Part shown: one piece after another, positions 7,489 to 16,454 of the stretch
Layout of the letters: every line of letters begins with the position of its first letter
Position numbering within the stretch: the first letter of the stretch is position 1
Assembly (NCBI GenBank): GCA_002394335.1
Contig: DGTP01000008.1
Location: 1 to 64,000, forward strand
Source: Bacteroidales bacterium UBA4333
GTDB taxonomy: Bacteria > Bacteroidota > Bacteroidia > Bacteroidales > Paludibacteraceae
Reading direction: 5' to 3'
Length of the DNA: 64,000 nucleotides
Program-made: the position numbers and the translations under genes
The notes under the pieces: model-generated
What the model saw: only the letters and a program-made list of their open reading frames with translations
Told to the model about the DNA's origin: nothing
Database searches by the model: none

Positions 7489-9585
7489 TTAGGAAATACC
7501 GGTCCAGAGTTGTGATTCGGTGCGCAGGATGTCCAGTCTCCGTTTGTAGATACGGTTGTATTCGTCCTCCAACAAAGGGTCCCGGTCGATGATCTCCTGC
7601 GCCGCCTGACGCGCACGCTCTATCAGCAGACCGTCTGTCGAGAGGTTGGCTATATGCAGTTCGAAAGGCACACCCGATTGTGCCGTTCCGTCCAAGTCTC
7701 CCGGACCGCGCAACTTCAGATCGGCATCCGCAATGCGGAAGCCGTCGTTGGTGGCAACCATGATATCCATGCGTTCGCGCGTGTTCTTCGACAGTTCCGT
7801 TTTGGTTAGCAGCAGACAGTAGCTCTGGTCGGCACCGCGCCCCACTCGTCCGCGCAACTGGTGCAACTGGCTCAGACCGAACCGCTCCGCATTCTCGATG
7901 ATCATCACACTCGCATTGGGCACGTTCACGCCCACCTCTATCACCGTCGTGGCTACGAGGATCTGCGTTTCGCCGCGCTGGAAGCGCATCATCTGCTCGT
8001 CCTTGTCCTTGGCTTTCATCTTGCCGTGTACCATCGAGATCCGGTATTCGGGGAAGGCTTCGCAGAACTCGTTAAAACCGTTCTCCAGATTCTGCAGATC
8101 ACTCTTCTCCGACTCCTGAATCAGCGGATACACCACATAGATCTGCCGCCCCTCGTTTATCTGCTTGCGGATGAACTGATAGGTCGAAGCGCGGCGCTCC
8201 AAAGAGTAGTGCAGTGTCTGTACCGGCTTGCGTCCCGGAGGTAACTCGTCGATGACAGACACCCTCAGATCGCCATAGACCGTCATCGCCAACGTGCGTG
8301 GAATAGGTGTCGCCGTCATCACCAGAATATGCGGATAGACATCCGAGTGGCTCTTGTTCCATAGTTTGGCGCGTTGTGCCACGCCGAACCGGTGCTGCTC
8401 ATCTACCACGACCAGTCCCAAGTTCCGCCATTGTACCGTGTCTTCCAGCAGCGCATGCGTTCCTATCAGTATGTCTATACTGCCGTCCAGCAGTCCCTCG
8501 TGGATGGGCTCGCGCTGTTTCTTGGTAGTCGAACCCGTCAGCAGTGCGATATTTACATGATTGGCAAGAGGCTCCAGAAAAGCTTTCAGCGTCTCATAAT
8601 GCTGGTTGGCAAGAATCTCCGTCGGTGCCATGATGCAGGTCTGATAGCCGTTATCTACTGCCAACAGGCAGCATAGCAGTGCCACAAGAGTCTTACCCGA
8701 CCCCACATCGCCTTGCAGCAGTCTGTTCATCTGGTGCCCCGACTTCAGGTCTCCGTGGATCTCCCGTATCACCCGCTGCTGGGCACCCGTCAGCGCGAAA
8801 GGCAGTGACCGGTAGAGCATATGAAACCTGCTGCCTACAATGGGCATCACGAGTCCCGCGTTCTGCTCGCGGCGTTTCATCTGCCTCAGCAGTTGCAGCT
8901 GGATATAGAACAGTTCTTCGAATTTCAACCGCTCCCGTGCGCGCTGCATTGAGGGAGTGTTGGTCGGGAAATGAACACTGATCAGCGCTTCCGTCAGCCC
9001 CATCAGGTGGTACCGTTGCAGCACATCCATCCCCATCGTGTCCGGCACGCCGGCACGCAAGTCAGGCAGCAGTCCGGCGATGATCTGGCGCATGGCTTTC
9101 GAGTTCAGGCCGGTCTTCTTCATCTTCTCGGTGGTGTTGTAGTACGGCTCCAGCCCCTGTGTCATCTCCGGCGTCACCTTGGACCATGGCGTCAGATCCG
9201 GATGCACGAAATTGAACTGGTGGTTGAATTTCGAAGGCTTGCCGAAGAGCAGATACGTCATCCCGGCTTGCAGTTTGACATACTGCACACCCTTGAACCA
9301 TACCAGCTCTACCACACTCACCCCGTCGGTGAACCGGGCGGTCAGCCGTTGCGCCTTGCCGATGCCCACGGTCTTCCAGTCCATGATCTGGCCTTTGATT
9401 TGCACATAGGTGTCCTCGTCCTCCACCTCGTCGATGCGGTAGAAGCGGCTGCGGTCGATATACTTATAGGGATACTGCTGCAGAAGGTCGAGGGCGGTCT
9501 TTACCCCCAACTCTTGACGAAGAATGTCGGCACGTTTGGCACCGACATTCTTACAATACGTTATATCCCTATACGCAAGTTCCAT
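7489..9585 (-). CDS. recG: ATP-dependent DNA helicase RecG
   Basis: 698 residues, full length. It has an N-terminal wedge/OB domain (about 55-150), then helicase motifs: Walker A GDVGSGKT (292-299), DEQH box, TATPIPRTLAM, and in the second RecA lobe VATTVIEVGVNVPNA and QLRGRVGRG. RecG remodels stalled forks and Holliday junctions in the cytoplasm. The start ATG overlaps the TonB stop by one base (TAATG), so the two are translated together from the TonB promoter. Confidence 0.96.
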   Translation of the reverse strand: MELAYRDITYCKNVGAKRADILRQELGVKTALDLLQQYPYKYIDRSRFYRIDEVEDEDTYVQIKGQIMDWKTVGIGKAQRLTARFTDGVSVVELVWFKGVQYVKLQAGMTYLLFGKPSKFNHQFNFVHPDLTPWSKVTPEMTQGLEPYYNTTEKMKKTGLNSKAMRQIIAGLLPDLRAGVPDTMGMDVLQRYHLMGLTEALISVHFPTNTPSMQRARERLKFEELFYIQLQLLRQMKRREQNAGLVMPIVGSRFHMLYRSLPFALTGAQQRVIREIHGDLKSGHQMNRLLQGDVGSGKTLVALLCCLLAVDNGYQTCIMAPTEILANQHYETLKAFLEPLANHVNIALLTGSTTKKQREPIHEGLLDGSIDILIGTHALLEDTVQWRNLGLVVVDEQHRFGVAQRAKLWNKSHSDVYPHILVMTATPIPRTLAMTVYGDLRVSVIDELPPGRKPVQTLHYSLERRASTYQFIRKQINEGRQIYVVYPLIQESEKSDLQNLENGFNEFCEAFPEYRISMVHGKMKAKDKDEQMMRFQRGETQILVATTVIEVGVNVPNASVMIIENAERFGLSQLHQLRGRVGRGADQSYCLLLTKTELSKNTRERMDIMVATNDGFRIADADLKLRGPGDLDGTAQSGVPFELHIANLSTDGLLIERARQAAQEIIDRDPLLEDEYNRIYKRRLDILRTESQLWTGIS

Positions 9586-10304
9586 TATTGGAGGCGGAAG
9601 TTGATAGGAATAGTGTAGCTTACGCGTACCGGTTTTCCACGCTGCTTACCCGGACTCCATCTAGGCATCGACTGGATCACGCGTTTTGCCTCTTTGTCCA
9701 GCGAAGCATCGCCCGATGAACGGAGCACCTGAATATCGGTGATCGAACCGTCTCTCTCTACCGTAAACTGGCAGATGGTACGACCTTGGATACCGTTCTC
9801 TTGTGCAATGGCGGGATAGCGTACGTTGTCGCCAATATATTTCATCAGCGCAGCATCGCCACCGGGGAAGGAAGGCATTGTCTCTACAATCTTGAAGACC
9901 ACATTCTCGTCTGCCTCTTCGCGTTTGTCTTCCTCTACTTTCACTTCCTCTTTCACTTCCTCTTTCACCTCTACGATCTCGACGGTAGAGTTGTTATCCT
10001 CGGCAGAGAACTCAATCGACTGTGTCTCGACATCATCCTCTACGACATTCAGTACTTCTACCTCTTGTGGTACTTCCGGTGCAGGAGGTGGAGGAGGCGG
10101 AGGTGTCATGTCTTGTGTCGTTTGCTGAATGTCCATTTCTTCCTCAATCAGGAAGTCTTGGTCTGCCTGCTCGAATTTCTTAACCTCTGATTGAGTCCAC
10201 TCGAGCGCTACAAAACAGAGACTGAGCACGAACACAAATCCCATCAGTACATAGATGAGTTTGTCGCCCTCAAGGCTGGCTTTGGCTGATTTTTTGATTT
10301 GCAT
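9585..10304 (-). CDS. TonB-family energy transducer
   Basis: 239 residues from ATG 10304. Longer readings start beyond the promoter and are unlikely. Order: short cytoplasmic tail, one membrane anchor (about 18-38), a proline run (TPPPPPPPAPEVP), an acidic Lys/Glu/Val-rich spacer (KEEVKEEVKVEED), and a TonB C-terminal domain with FPGGDAALMKYI, YPAIAQENGIQGR and a final VSYTIPINFRLQ. It passes proton-motive energy from ExbB/ExbD to outer-membrane receptors. No exbBD or receptor gene is seen here. The gene leads a two-gene unit with recG. Confidence 0.9.
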   Translation of the reverse strand: MQIKKSAKASLEGDKLIYVLMGFVFVLSLCFVALEWTQSEVKKFEQADQDFLIEEEMDIQQTTQDMTPPPPPPPAPEVPQEVEVLNVVEDDVETQSIEFSAEDNNSTVEIVEVKEEVKEEVKVEEDKREEADENVVFKIVETMPSFPGGDAALMKYIGDNVRYPAIAQENGIQGRTICQFTVERDGSITDIQVLRSSGDASLDKEAKRVIQSMPRWSPGKQRGKPVRVSYTIPINFRLQ

Positions 10305-10354
10305 ATCTTTAGTGTTTTTTATCGTTCGATAAGGTTTGCTTTGAAAAGCGACTG

Positions 10355-10386
10355 CAAAATTACAACTTTTTTTTTGTATTTGCAAA
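10355..10386 (-). promoter_or_regulatory. Promoter of the tonB-recG unit
   Basis: On the minus strand, TTTG (10383-10386), 20 bases, TAATTTTG (10355-10362). It overlaps the last codons of the glycosyltransferase gene upstream. Confidence 0.75.
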
Positions 10387-11292
10387 TTTTTTAGTGCATT
10401 TTTGCAAAATAGTATAAAAATAGTGACTTTTGAGCCCAAATAATTTCACTCTTAGCTTCCACGATGCAGGCTTGTAACCGCTCAGCAACTCTTCTGTCGC
10501 CATTTCCCGTTCATCAAAGGCATAAATGATGTTCAGCCGTTCTTTGAGCAGATACTCGCGCGCCGCCTCTGCCGTGTATCCCACTTTTCCCGGAAACCGC
10601 GCGTCCAGCCATCGCCACATCCGTACCCGCTCTTCCCGTAGCCGCATCACCGCTTCGGCGTCTGTCGGCTGCGAGACCGATACATGATCCCGCCACATGG
10701 CGGTCGGTTCCGGTAGGTATGCCCATCGTGTCGTCTGGTAGAAGACCCCGTAGAGCGGATAGTCCAGCCATCGGAAATCCTGTGCCTCGATGTCCTGTAT
10801 CAGCTCTTCGCTCAGGAGGCTTGTCCTGAACATTACCGTGCAGTTGGCAAACCCCGGTGAGTCAATCCCGTACACGCCTTTCCGCTGGCCGAAGACCCAC
10901 TTCTTGTCACCCGATACCGTTCCGCCTCCCGTGTGTACAAATCCTATTTGGGGATGCGCTTCCAGATACTTCGTCTGGCGTTGCAGCTTGTCTGTCGCCG
11001 TCCAGTAGTCGTCGCCGTCTAACATGGCTATGTACGCCGCCCCGTCGGCGATGATCTCACGGTAGAGCATCAGCGTGTTACGCGTCAGCCCTACATTCTC
11101 TTGCCGGCGGATATAGCGGATACGTGCGTCCTTTCCGGCGTACCACCGGCATACTTCCTCCGTGTTGTCCGTTGAGGCGTCGTCGCCTATATAGATACGT
11201 ACCGGCTCGTCGCATTGCTGCGAGAGCACACTCTCTATACACTGCGCGATATACGGCGCATGGTTATATGTCGTGATGCAGACAGCTGTCAT
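10360..11292 (-). CDS. Family 2 glycosyltransferase
   Basis: 310 residues with the GT-A pattern: N-terminal VCITTYNHAPYIAQCIESVL, GDDASTDNT, and the metal-binding DGDDYW after a conserved AYIAMLDGDD strand. There is no membrane segment, so it acts at the inner face of the cytoplasmic membrane on an activated sugar. Its start overlaps the preceding glycosyltransferase by 29 bases. The pair probably builds one surface glycan. The acceptor is unknown. Confidence 0.88.
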   Translation of the reverse strand: MTAVCITTYNHAPYIAQCIESVLSQQCDEPVRIYIGDDASTDNTEEVCRWYAGKDARIRYIRRQENVGLTRNTLMLYREIIADGAAYIAMLDGDDYWTATDKLQRQTKYLEAHPQIGFVHTGGGTVSGDKKWVFGQRKGVYGIDSPGFANCTVMFRTSLLSEELIQDIEAQDFRWLDYPLYGVFYQTTRWAYLPEPTAMWRDHVSVSQPTDAEAVMRLREERVRMWRWLDARFPGKVGYTAEAAREYLLKERLNIIYAFDEREMATEELLSGYKPASWKLRVKLFGLKSHYFYTILQKCTKKFANTKKKL

Positions 11293-12310
11293 AAATCTTC
11301 ATCAGTTTCTCTCCGATGCTCCGGGCGCTGAAACGGTTCTTGTCGGCGGTCTCACGACTGCAGCGTCCGGTGTTCCATAATACCGTCTCCATAAACTCGG
11401 CAAACCGTCCCGGCTTGTGCTGTGCAATCTCCTGCGGAACAATCAGCCGGGCGACCTCCCCGGCTATTCCTACAGGCGTCGAGAGAATCGGCAGCCCGGC
11501 GGCTGCGGCTTCGGCAAGTACCACGCCGTAGGTCTCGTAACGGCTGCTGAGCACCAATGCGTCCGCCCGGTGCATCTCTTGTGCCACTTCGCGGGGTGTC
11601 AATTCACCCGTCCAGCGCAGTCTCCCTTCGGGAATCTCCAATGCTTCTGCGTATCCGCGCACCTCGTCATAATCGACGCCTGTACCAATCATCACCAGTT
11701 GCCAGTCCTCTCTCTTCTGCGCAAGCATCTTGGCAGCTCGTAGCAGACCCTTCACGTTCTTTGCCCGCTCGTCGAAACAGCTCACATGCAGAAGTGTTTT
11801 GACTCCCTCTGTATGGGGAAGAGACGGGGTGGGGCTGTCGAAGAAGAAATCGTCCACCACATTGTCGATCATCCCCCATCGTTGGGCATTCATGCCGCAT
11901 TGCTTCATCGCCTCTTGGAGCGTTCCGCTGACCGTCAGCACCTCCTCGGCCTCCCGACAGATGCGTCGGGTCAGCGCTTTTTTGCTCCGGCTGAACGACT
12001 GCCATTCGCCGTTGTCTTTCAGATAACCGCTCCAGTGCTCCACGATGATATAGGGGATGGCGTAACGCCGCTTCAGCCATAGTGCCAGGAGGCCTTGCTT
12101 CTGGATTACGTTCAGCTGTACCACATCCGGCATCCAGCCTCTTTTCTTCAGAGCCCTCCATTGGCGGTAGAGCCCCTTCCAGTCTTGCGAATGGATCACC
12201 TCTACCTCGGCTCCCTGCGCACGAACCGCCTCCACGTGCTTCTGCACGAAGAGACCTGCCATCGCGTCTTTCTCAGACGGGTACCACGGTGTCAGAAAGA
12301 GAACCTTCAT
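11264..12310 (-). CDS. GT4-type glycosyltransferase
   Basis: 348 residues, GT-B fold. It starts MKVLFLTPWYPSEKDAMAG, with PDVVQLNVI in the N-terminal lobe. The donor-binding lobe has SSRYETYGVVLAEAAAAGLP, where the E-x7-E motif is kept. It transfers a nucleotide-sugar donor to a growing lipid-linked or surface glycan. It lies 63 bases after the FemAB/GNAT gene and overlaps the next glycosyltransferase, forming an ssb-GNAT-GT4-GT2 run. Confidence 0.88.
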   Translation of the reverse strand: MKVLFLTPWYPSEKDAMAGLFVQKHVEAVRAQGAEVEVIHSQDWKGLYRQWRALKKRGWMPDVVQLNVIQKQGLLALWLKRRYAIPYIIVEHWSGYLKDNGEWQSFSRSKKALTRRICREAEEVLTVSGTLQEAMKQCGMNAQRWGMIDNVVDDFFFDSPTPSLPHTEGVKTLLHVSCFDERAKNVKGLLRAAKMLAQKREDWQLVMIGTGVDYDEVRGYAEALEIPEGRLRWTGELTPREVAQEMHRADALVLSSRYETYGVVLAEAAAAGLPILSTPVGIAGEVARLIVPQEIAQHKPGRFAEFMETVLWNTGRCSRETADKNRFSARSIGEKLMKIYDSCLHHDI

Positions 12311-12373
12311 GAAGATAATCGCGGGTCAGATAAAAGGATTTGTTGGCGGGACAATAGGGCAATTATTTGTTTT

Positions 12374-13333
12374 TTACCGGAACCTCCATTCCCTCAGTTT
12401 CTGTATCCAGAGTGCTATTCTGAACAGCGGGTTATAGAATTTCTCTACGCTGTAATACGTAGTCGGCGTGGAGCCGAACTGGCTGTAGTGCTTGGCGGTG
12501 CCGGCATCCATCGAGCCTTCGAAATCGAACGCCAGCTGCTTCTGCCGTGCTATCTTCAGCGCTTCCAGCACCAGTAGCGCGCCTGCCCCCGAGTCCTTGT
12601 AAGCCGGATCGTAGCAGGGGATGAGATAGTACATCGTCGTCTTGTCCCATACCAGAAAAGCGGCTGCGCACACCTCGCCGTCCATGTTGCGGATAGAGAG
12701 GATCGTGCATTGCCCCAAGCGGGCGGCTTTGCGCTGGAGCACCAGCAGAAACTCACGCGTGTACAATATTTGTTTGCGTTGCGCGCGCATACAGTGCGTG
12801 TGGAAACGGTAAAAGTCTTCCACGCCTAACTGCTGGTCGGCTGTCAGGGTAGCCGCTTTCTGTATCTGCCTTTTCTTGTTCTTGTGGAACGAAGCCACCA
12901 CTTGCTCAAAATCCGATAGAAAATCAATGCGGTAGGTCTTCCTCTCGCGTAACTTGAAGCCCAGACTCTCCATCGCCTTGGCGGCTACGCTGCCGATGGG
13001 GTACTGCTGGTAGTAATAACTGATTTTCAGCGCTTTGAGCTGCTCTTGCAGGTCTTTGCACACCTGCGAAATCTCCCAGTGGTTGTCGGTAATGGAGGGA
13101 TCTACCCAGATACCGCCCGTCTGGGTCATTTGGGGCATGAGGATATACCGCTGGTGGTGCCGTTTGCGCAGCAGGTAGGGCATGGCGCCGAGTATCTTGC
13201 CTTCTTTGTCTTCGGCTATCAGCACATCCCATTCCTTGCCTGCGCAGACGGCATCCATCCACCATGGCTGCATCGTCAGTGGCACATTGCCAATGGCGTC
13301 AGCCCACGCCGCATAGCGTTCTTTGTTGGTCAT
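12374..13333 (-). CDS. FemAB/GNAT-like acyltransferase
   Basis: 319 residues with two GNAT-like halves. Recognisable parts are the early HHQRYILMPQMTQTGG segment, the FHKNKKRQIQKA stretch typical of FemAB/CelD-like proteins, and the C-terminal YKDSGAGALLVLEALKIA followed by FDFEGSMDAGTAKHYSQFG. Such proteins transfer an amino acid or acyl group to peptidoglycan, lipid or glycan precursors. The two glycosyltransferases after it suggest a role in the same envelope glycan. The start overlaps the ssb stop by one base. The substrate is unknown. Confidence 0.75.
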   Translation of the reverse strand: MTNKERYAAWADAIGNVPLTMQPWWMDAVCAGKEWDVLIAEDKEGKILGAMPYLLRKRHHQRYILMPQMTQTGGIWVDPSITDNHWEISQVCKDLQEQLKALKISYYYQQYPIGSVAAKAMESLGFKLRERKTYRIDFLSDFEQVVASFHKNKKRQIQKAATLTADQQLGVEDFYRFHTHCMRAQRKQILYTREFLLVLQRKAARLGQCTILSIRNMDGEVCAAAFLVWDKTTMYYLIPCYDPAYKDSGAGALLVLEALKIARQKQLAFDFEGSMDAGTAKHYSQFGSTPTTYYSVEKFYNPLFRIALWIQKLREWRFR

Positions 13334-13773
13334 TAGAAGATATCGTTATAGTTGTTCTCCTCTACAGGGGTTTCAGCCCTTGCTTCCTCTTCGTTTTCGT
13401 TCTTTGTGTTGAGCGGATTGACACCGTTGCGGTATTGCTCCGGGCGGTAGAGAATCTGTACGTTCTCGGCTACCACTTCGGTCTTGCGTCGTATCTGTCC
13501 GTCTTTCTCCCAGGTGCGGGTCTGCAGTTTGCCTTCTACATAGAGTTTCATACTCTTGCGCACATAACGCTCTGCCCATTCGGCGAGGTTGCGCCAGAGT
13601 ACGATGGCGTGCCAGTCGGTGTGGTCGGGTACTTGTGTGCCGTTTTGCATGATGTAACCGCGTTCTGTAGTAGCTAAATTGAAATTGGCGATACATACAC
13701 CTCTGTCGAGGTAACGTACCTCAGGGTCAGAACCTACGTTTCCGATTAGAATTACTTTGTTTACTGATGACAT
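13333..13773 (-). CDS. ssb: Single-stranded DNA-binding protein
   Basis: 146 residues. The N-terminal OB fold has the family's MSSVNKVILIGNVGSDPEVR, ANFNLATTE, DWHAIVLWRNLAEWAE and YVEGKLQTRTWEKDGQ. A disordered acidic tail ends in NNYNDIF, a variant of the usual DDIPF tip that recruits repair proteins; the proline is missing but the final Phe is kept. It leads a run of envelope genes, an odd pairing that may be only a shared promoter. I did not find a clear -7 box before it. Confidence 0.95.
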   Translation of the reverse strand: MSSVNKVILIGNVGSDPEVRYLDRGVCIANFNLATTERGYIMQNGTQVPDHTDWHAIVLWRNLAEWAERYVRKSMKLYVEGKLQTRTWEKDGQIRRKTEVVAENVQILYRPEQYRNGVNPLNTKNENEEEARAETPVEENNYNDIF

Positions 13774-13857
13774 AATTGTAAAATTTTAATGTGTTTTGTT
13801 TTGATGTGTTATAAAAATGTTTTGGATGTAATCATCTTTCCGTCAATCCGTCATTGC

Positions 13858-14814
13858 TCACTTGGTGAGCCCCATTCCCGTCAGGCACAATGCCGCCATG
13901 GCTTCCACCACCTCTACGGCCCGTACGGCGATACAGGCGTCATGCCGCCCTTTCACTCCTGCCTTAGGCGTACTGGCGGTAGGTTTGAACACGCACCGGA
14001 AGACTATCGGTCCGCCGTCGGCTATGCCTCCGCTGATGCCGCCGCTGTCTTGGTTGGCGGTGCTGCCTTTCTCTCCTATGCCGCCAAACCCCGAACCGTA
14101 GTCAAACCCCTTGCAGCCGTTGATGCTCATCATCGCAAAAGCCAGATGCGCTTGCAGCTTGTCGAAGATCGGCTCGCCTGTTCCTGCCGGTACACCGGTT
14201 ATGGTGCATTGTACGATTCCGCCTGTCGAGTCGCCTTCCGCTTGGATGGCGCGTATATACCCCTCGAACAGGGCGGGGTCGGTCTCTGTGCCCACTTGTA
14301 TCAGTTCGGCATGGATCCCAATGCCCTTTTCCAGTAGTGCCTGCTTGGCGATGCTTCCTGCCACCACTCTGCCGGCGGTCTCTCTTGCCGAAGCGCGTCC
14401 GCCGCCCCGCCAGTCGCGGATGCCGTATTTGATCTCATACACGCGGTCGGCATGACCGGGACGGTAGTGGTGCTTCAGATATTCGTAGTCCTCGCTGCGG
14501 CAGTTCTTGTTGCGGATCAGAAAAGCAATCGGTGTCCCCAAACTAACCAGTTCCCTTTGTTCCTGGTCCTTCGTTCCTTGGTCCCTTTCCATCACTCCGC
14601 TCAGCCATTCCACCTCGTCTTCTTCTCCGGCGGCACGGGCGGAAACGCCCATTTTCCCCTTTTGGTTTCTGCCGGCTCTGCGGTCCAGTGCTGCGCGTAT
14701 CAACCCGTAGTTGATCACCAAGCCGGCTGGTACGCCGTCCAGCACTCCGCCGATGGCTTTCCCGTGAGACTCACCGAAACTGGTAAACCGCCATTTTGAA
14801 CCGATTGTATTCAT
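13858..14814 (-). CDS. aroC: Chorismate synthase, with a short in-frame insertion
   Basis: 318 residues from ATG 14814; a longer reading starts in the promoter. It makes chorismate from EPSP using reduced FMN. Family signatures are present: GSKWRFTSFGESHGKAIGG, RPGHADRVYEIKYG followed by DWRGGGRASARETAGRV, and DSGGISGGIADG. Between LSGV and GTPIAF, where relatives have about six residues, this protein has MERDQGTKDQEQRELVSL. This stretch is encoded by five imperfect 7-8-bp GTTCCTTG-type units (14550-14588), so a small repeat has grown inside the gene. It has its own promoter and diverges from the decarboxylase gene. Confidence 0.94.
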   Translation of the reverse strand: MNTIGSKWRFTSFGESHGKAIGGVLDGVPAGLVINYGLIRAALDRRAGRNQKGKMGVSARAAGEEDEVEWLSGVMERDQGTKDQEQRELVSLGTPIAFLIRNKNCRSEDYEYLKHHYRPGHADRVYEIKYGIRDWRGGGRASARETAGRVVAGSIAKQALLEKGIGIHAELIQVGTETDPALFEGYIRAIQAEGDSTGGIVQCTITGVPAGTGEPIFDKLQAHLAFAMMSINGCKGFDYGSGFGGIGEKGSTANQDSGGISGGIADGGPIVFRCVFKPTASTPKAGVKGRHDACIAVRAVEVVEAMAALCLTGMGLTK

Positions 14815-14852
14815 TTCGAGGTGCTTAGTGTGTTTGCATGCATTTTGCGCTG

Positions 14853-14884
14853 CAAAATTACACAAAAAAAATGACACTTGCAAA
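14853..14884 (-). promoter_or_regulatory. Promoter of aroC
   Basis: On the minus strand, TTTG (14881-14884), 20 bases, TAATTTTG (14853-14860). Confidence 0.75.
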
Positions 14885-14901
14885 TAATTTGCGATTTTTT
14901 A

Positions 14902-14933
14902 TTTGCATATGTCCGAAAATTGTTGTACCTTTG
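14902..14933 (+). promoter_or_regulatory. Promoter of the exported decarboxylase
   Basis: TTTG (14902-14905), 20 bases, TACCTTTG (14926-14933). The start at 14952 is 18 bases further on. It lies next to the divergent aroC promoter. Confidence 0.75.
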
Positions 14934-14951
14934 CGTCAGAATTTTGATACT

Positions 14952-16160
14952 ATGCGTAAATATTTCACATTATCCCTGGCGCTCATAGCAGCCACGATGA
15001 GTTTCTCCCAGTCCTCCGGTTTCCGGAAACTGGACGAGTGGACCGAATGCTGGAAAAACGGTCAGCAGACCTATTTCGGCTATCCTGCTAATCAGCAATC
15101 CCCTTTGCATGAGTTTTATGAGTGGTATCTGGCGACCGGCTTGGATGTCATTAACCTCAATAACGCCGGTGACCCGATGACCGATGAGCCGTGGAAGATG
15201 TCGTCCCATGCCTTTGAGCGCGATGTCATCGAGTTCTTCGCACCTCTGTACGGCTTTGAAAGAGACAAGGTCTGGGGTATCGTGACCCATAGCGGTACGG
15301 ACGGCAACAACCATGGTATCTATTTCGGTGCCAACTACCTCTTCAACAAAACCGGCAAGCGGCCTGTGGTCTATGTATCTGACGAGGCGCACTACTCCAA
15401 TATGCGTCTGTGCGACCTGCAGAATCTGGAGGTGCGGCTTATCAAAAGCGACAACATGGGACGTATGATCCCGGAGGAGTTGGAGAAAGCGCTCGATACC
15501 TCGCGTCCTGCCCTCATGGTCTATGCTATGGGTTCGACTTTCAAAGGGGCGATTGATGATCAGGACGCACTCAACGCCGTGCTCGACCGCCATCCCGAGG
15601 TGCCTGTCTATCGCCATGTGGATGCCGCGCTCTTTGGCGGGTACCTGCCGTTTACGAAATACAAGAATCTGGTGAGCCATGAGAAGATGCGGTTCGACGC
15701 TATCGCTATCAGCGGACATAAGTTCTTCGGCATCGACTCGCCCTCCGGTCTCTTCTTCTGCACCCGTGAGACCTATGACAACCAGAATAACTTCAATGTC
15801 ACTTATCTCAACTCCAACATGAAGATGATCAACTGCTCGCGCGATGCGATACAGCCGCTTAAGTTCTGGTGGCTGATCCGGAAGGTGGGCTATGACCAAT
15901 GGTCTGAACAGGCTAATCAGATGATGGAGTGCACCGCTTACCTCAAGCAGCAGCTGGATAAGATAGGGTGGCCATGCTGGAATAATGAGTATAGTAATAC
16001 GGTATTCTTCAAGCGCCCTTCGAAGAAGATTTGCAACGAATATCTGCTGGCACTGGGTTATGACGAGCGTTTTGGCGGTGAACTGGCTCACGTGGTGGTC
16101 ATGCAACATGTGACGAAGGAGAAGATAGACAAGTTCGTCTCCGCCCTCGCTGCGGATTAA
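14952..16160 (+). CDS. PLP-dependent histidine decarboxylase-like protein with a signal peptide
   Basis: 402 residues from ATG 14952, the start that fits the promoter. The fold-type I group II decarboxylase core is intact: GIVTHSGTDGNNHGIY, YVSDEAHYSNM, HVDAALFGGY, and the PLP lysine in ISGHKFFG. The closest family by motifs is bacterial PLP histidine decarboxylase (histidine to histamine and CO2). Unusually, the first 20 residues (MRKYFTLSLALIAATMSFSQ) look like a Sec signal peptide, so the enzyme may work in the periplasm or outside the cell. A terminator follows at 16207. Substrate assignment is by family only. Confidence 0.82.
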   Translation: MRKYFTLSLALIAATMSFSQSSGFRKLDEWTECWKNGQQTYFGYPANQQSPLHEFYEWYLATGLDVINLNNAGDPMTDEPWKMSSHAFERDVIEFFAPLYGFERDKVWGIVTHSGTDGNNHGIYFGANYLFNKTGKRPVVYVSDEAHYSNMRLCDLQNLEVRLIKSDNMGRMIPEELEKALDTSRPALMVYAMGSTFKGAIDDQDALNAVLDRHPEVPVYRHVDAALFGGYLPFTKYKNLVSHEKMRFDAIAISGHKFFGIDSPSGLFFCTRETYDNQNNFNVTYLNSNMKMINCSRDAIQPLKFWWLIRKVGYDQWSEQANQMMECTAYLKQQLDKIGWPCWNNEYSNTVFFKRPSKKICNEYLLALGYDERFGGELAHVVVMQHVTKEKIDKFVSALAAD

Positions 16161-16204
16161 TAGGCTTTAGTGCGGCTGATGACTAATCCTTTGTTTTGAA
16201 CCTT

Positions 16205-16309
16205 CTACGCGTCCTGACGGGCGCGTTTTTTGTGTCACACCCCTGAAAGTCTCATTTCTGCTTTCAGGGGTGTTCTTTAGTGAGCTGCTTTGATGCTCTT
16301 TGGCAACAA
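16205..16309 (+). repeat. 105-bp direct repeat, copy 1 (terminator plus long hairpin)
   Basis: Nearly identical to 17240-17344. It holds a terminator (8-bp stem 16207-16214 with 16219-16226, then a T run). A 13-bp perfect hairpin follows (ACACCCCTGAAAG at 16237-16249 with 16261-16273). The tail is GAGCTGCTTTGATGC and TTTGGCAACAA. The two copies bracket the MNT/HEPN pair. Confidence 0.9.
16207..16232 (+). terminator. Terminator after the decarboxylase
   Basis: Stem ACGCGTCC (16207-16214) with GGGCGCGT (16219-16226), one T-G wobble, followed by a T run. Confidence 0.8.
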
Positions 16310-16410
16310 TTGACCCTGCTTTGTGTTATTGGTTTGGTCCCCATTCGGTGGCATTTTTGCCTAAAAACGTTGCAAAATATGTACATTTTGCCATTTTATG
16401 ATAATTATTT

Positions 16411-16441
16411 TTTGGCAATTGGAATATTTTTTGTATCTTTG
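16411..16441 (+). promoter_or_regulatory. Promoter of the MNT/HEPN pair
   Basis: TTTG (16411-16414), 19 bases, TATCTTTG (16434-16441). The leader would be very short if translation starts at 16455; ATG 16467 in the same frame is the alternative. Confidence 0.7.
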
Positions 16442-16454
16442 CACCCGAAATTGA

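Noticed and set aside
14970..16109. A 379-codon minus-strand frame
   Set aside because: Antisense to the intact PLP decarboxylase, with no start signals and no familiar domain.
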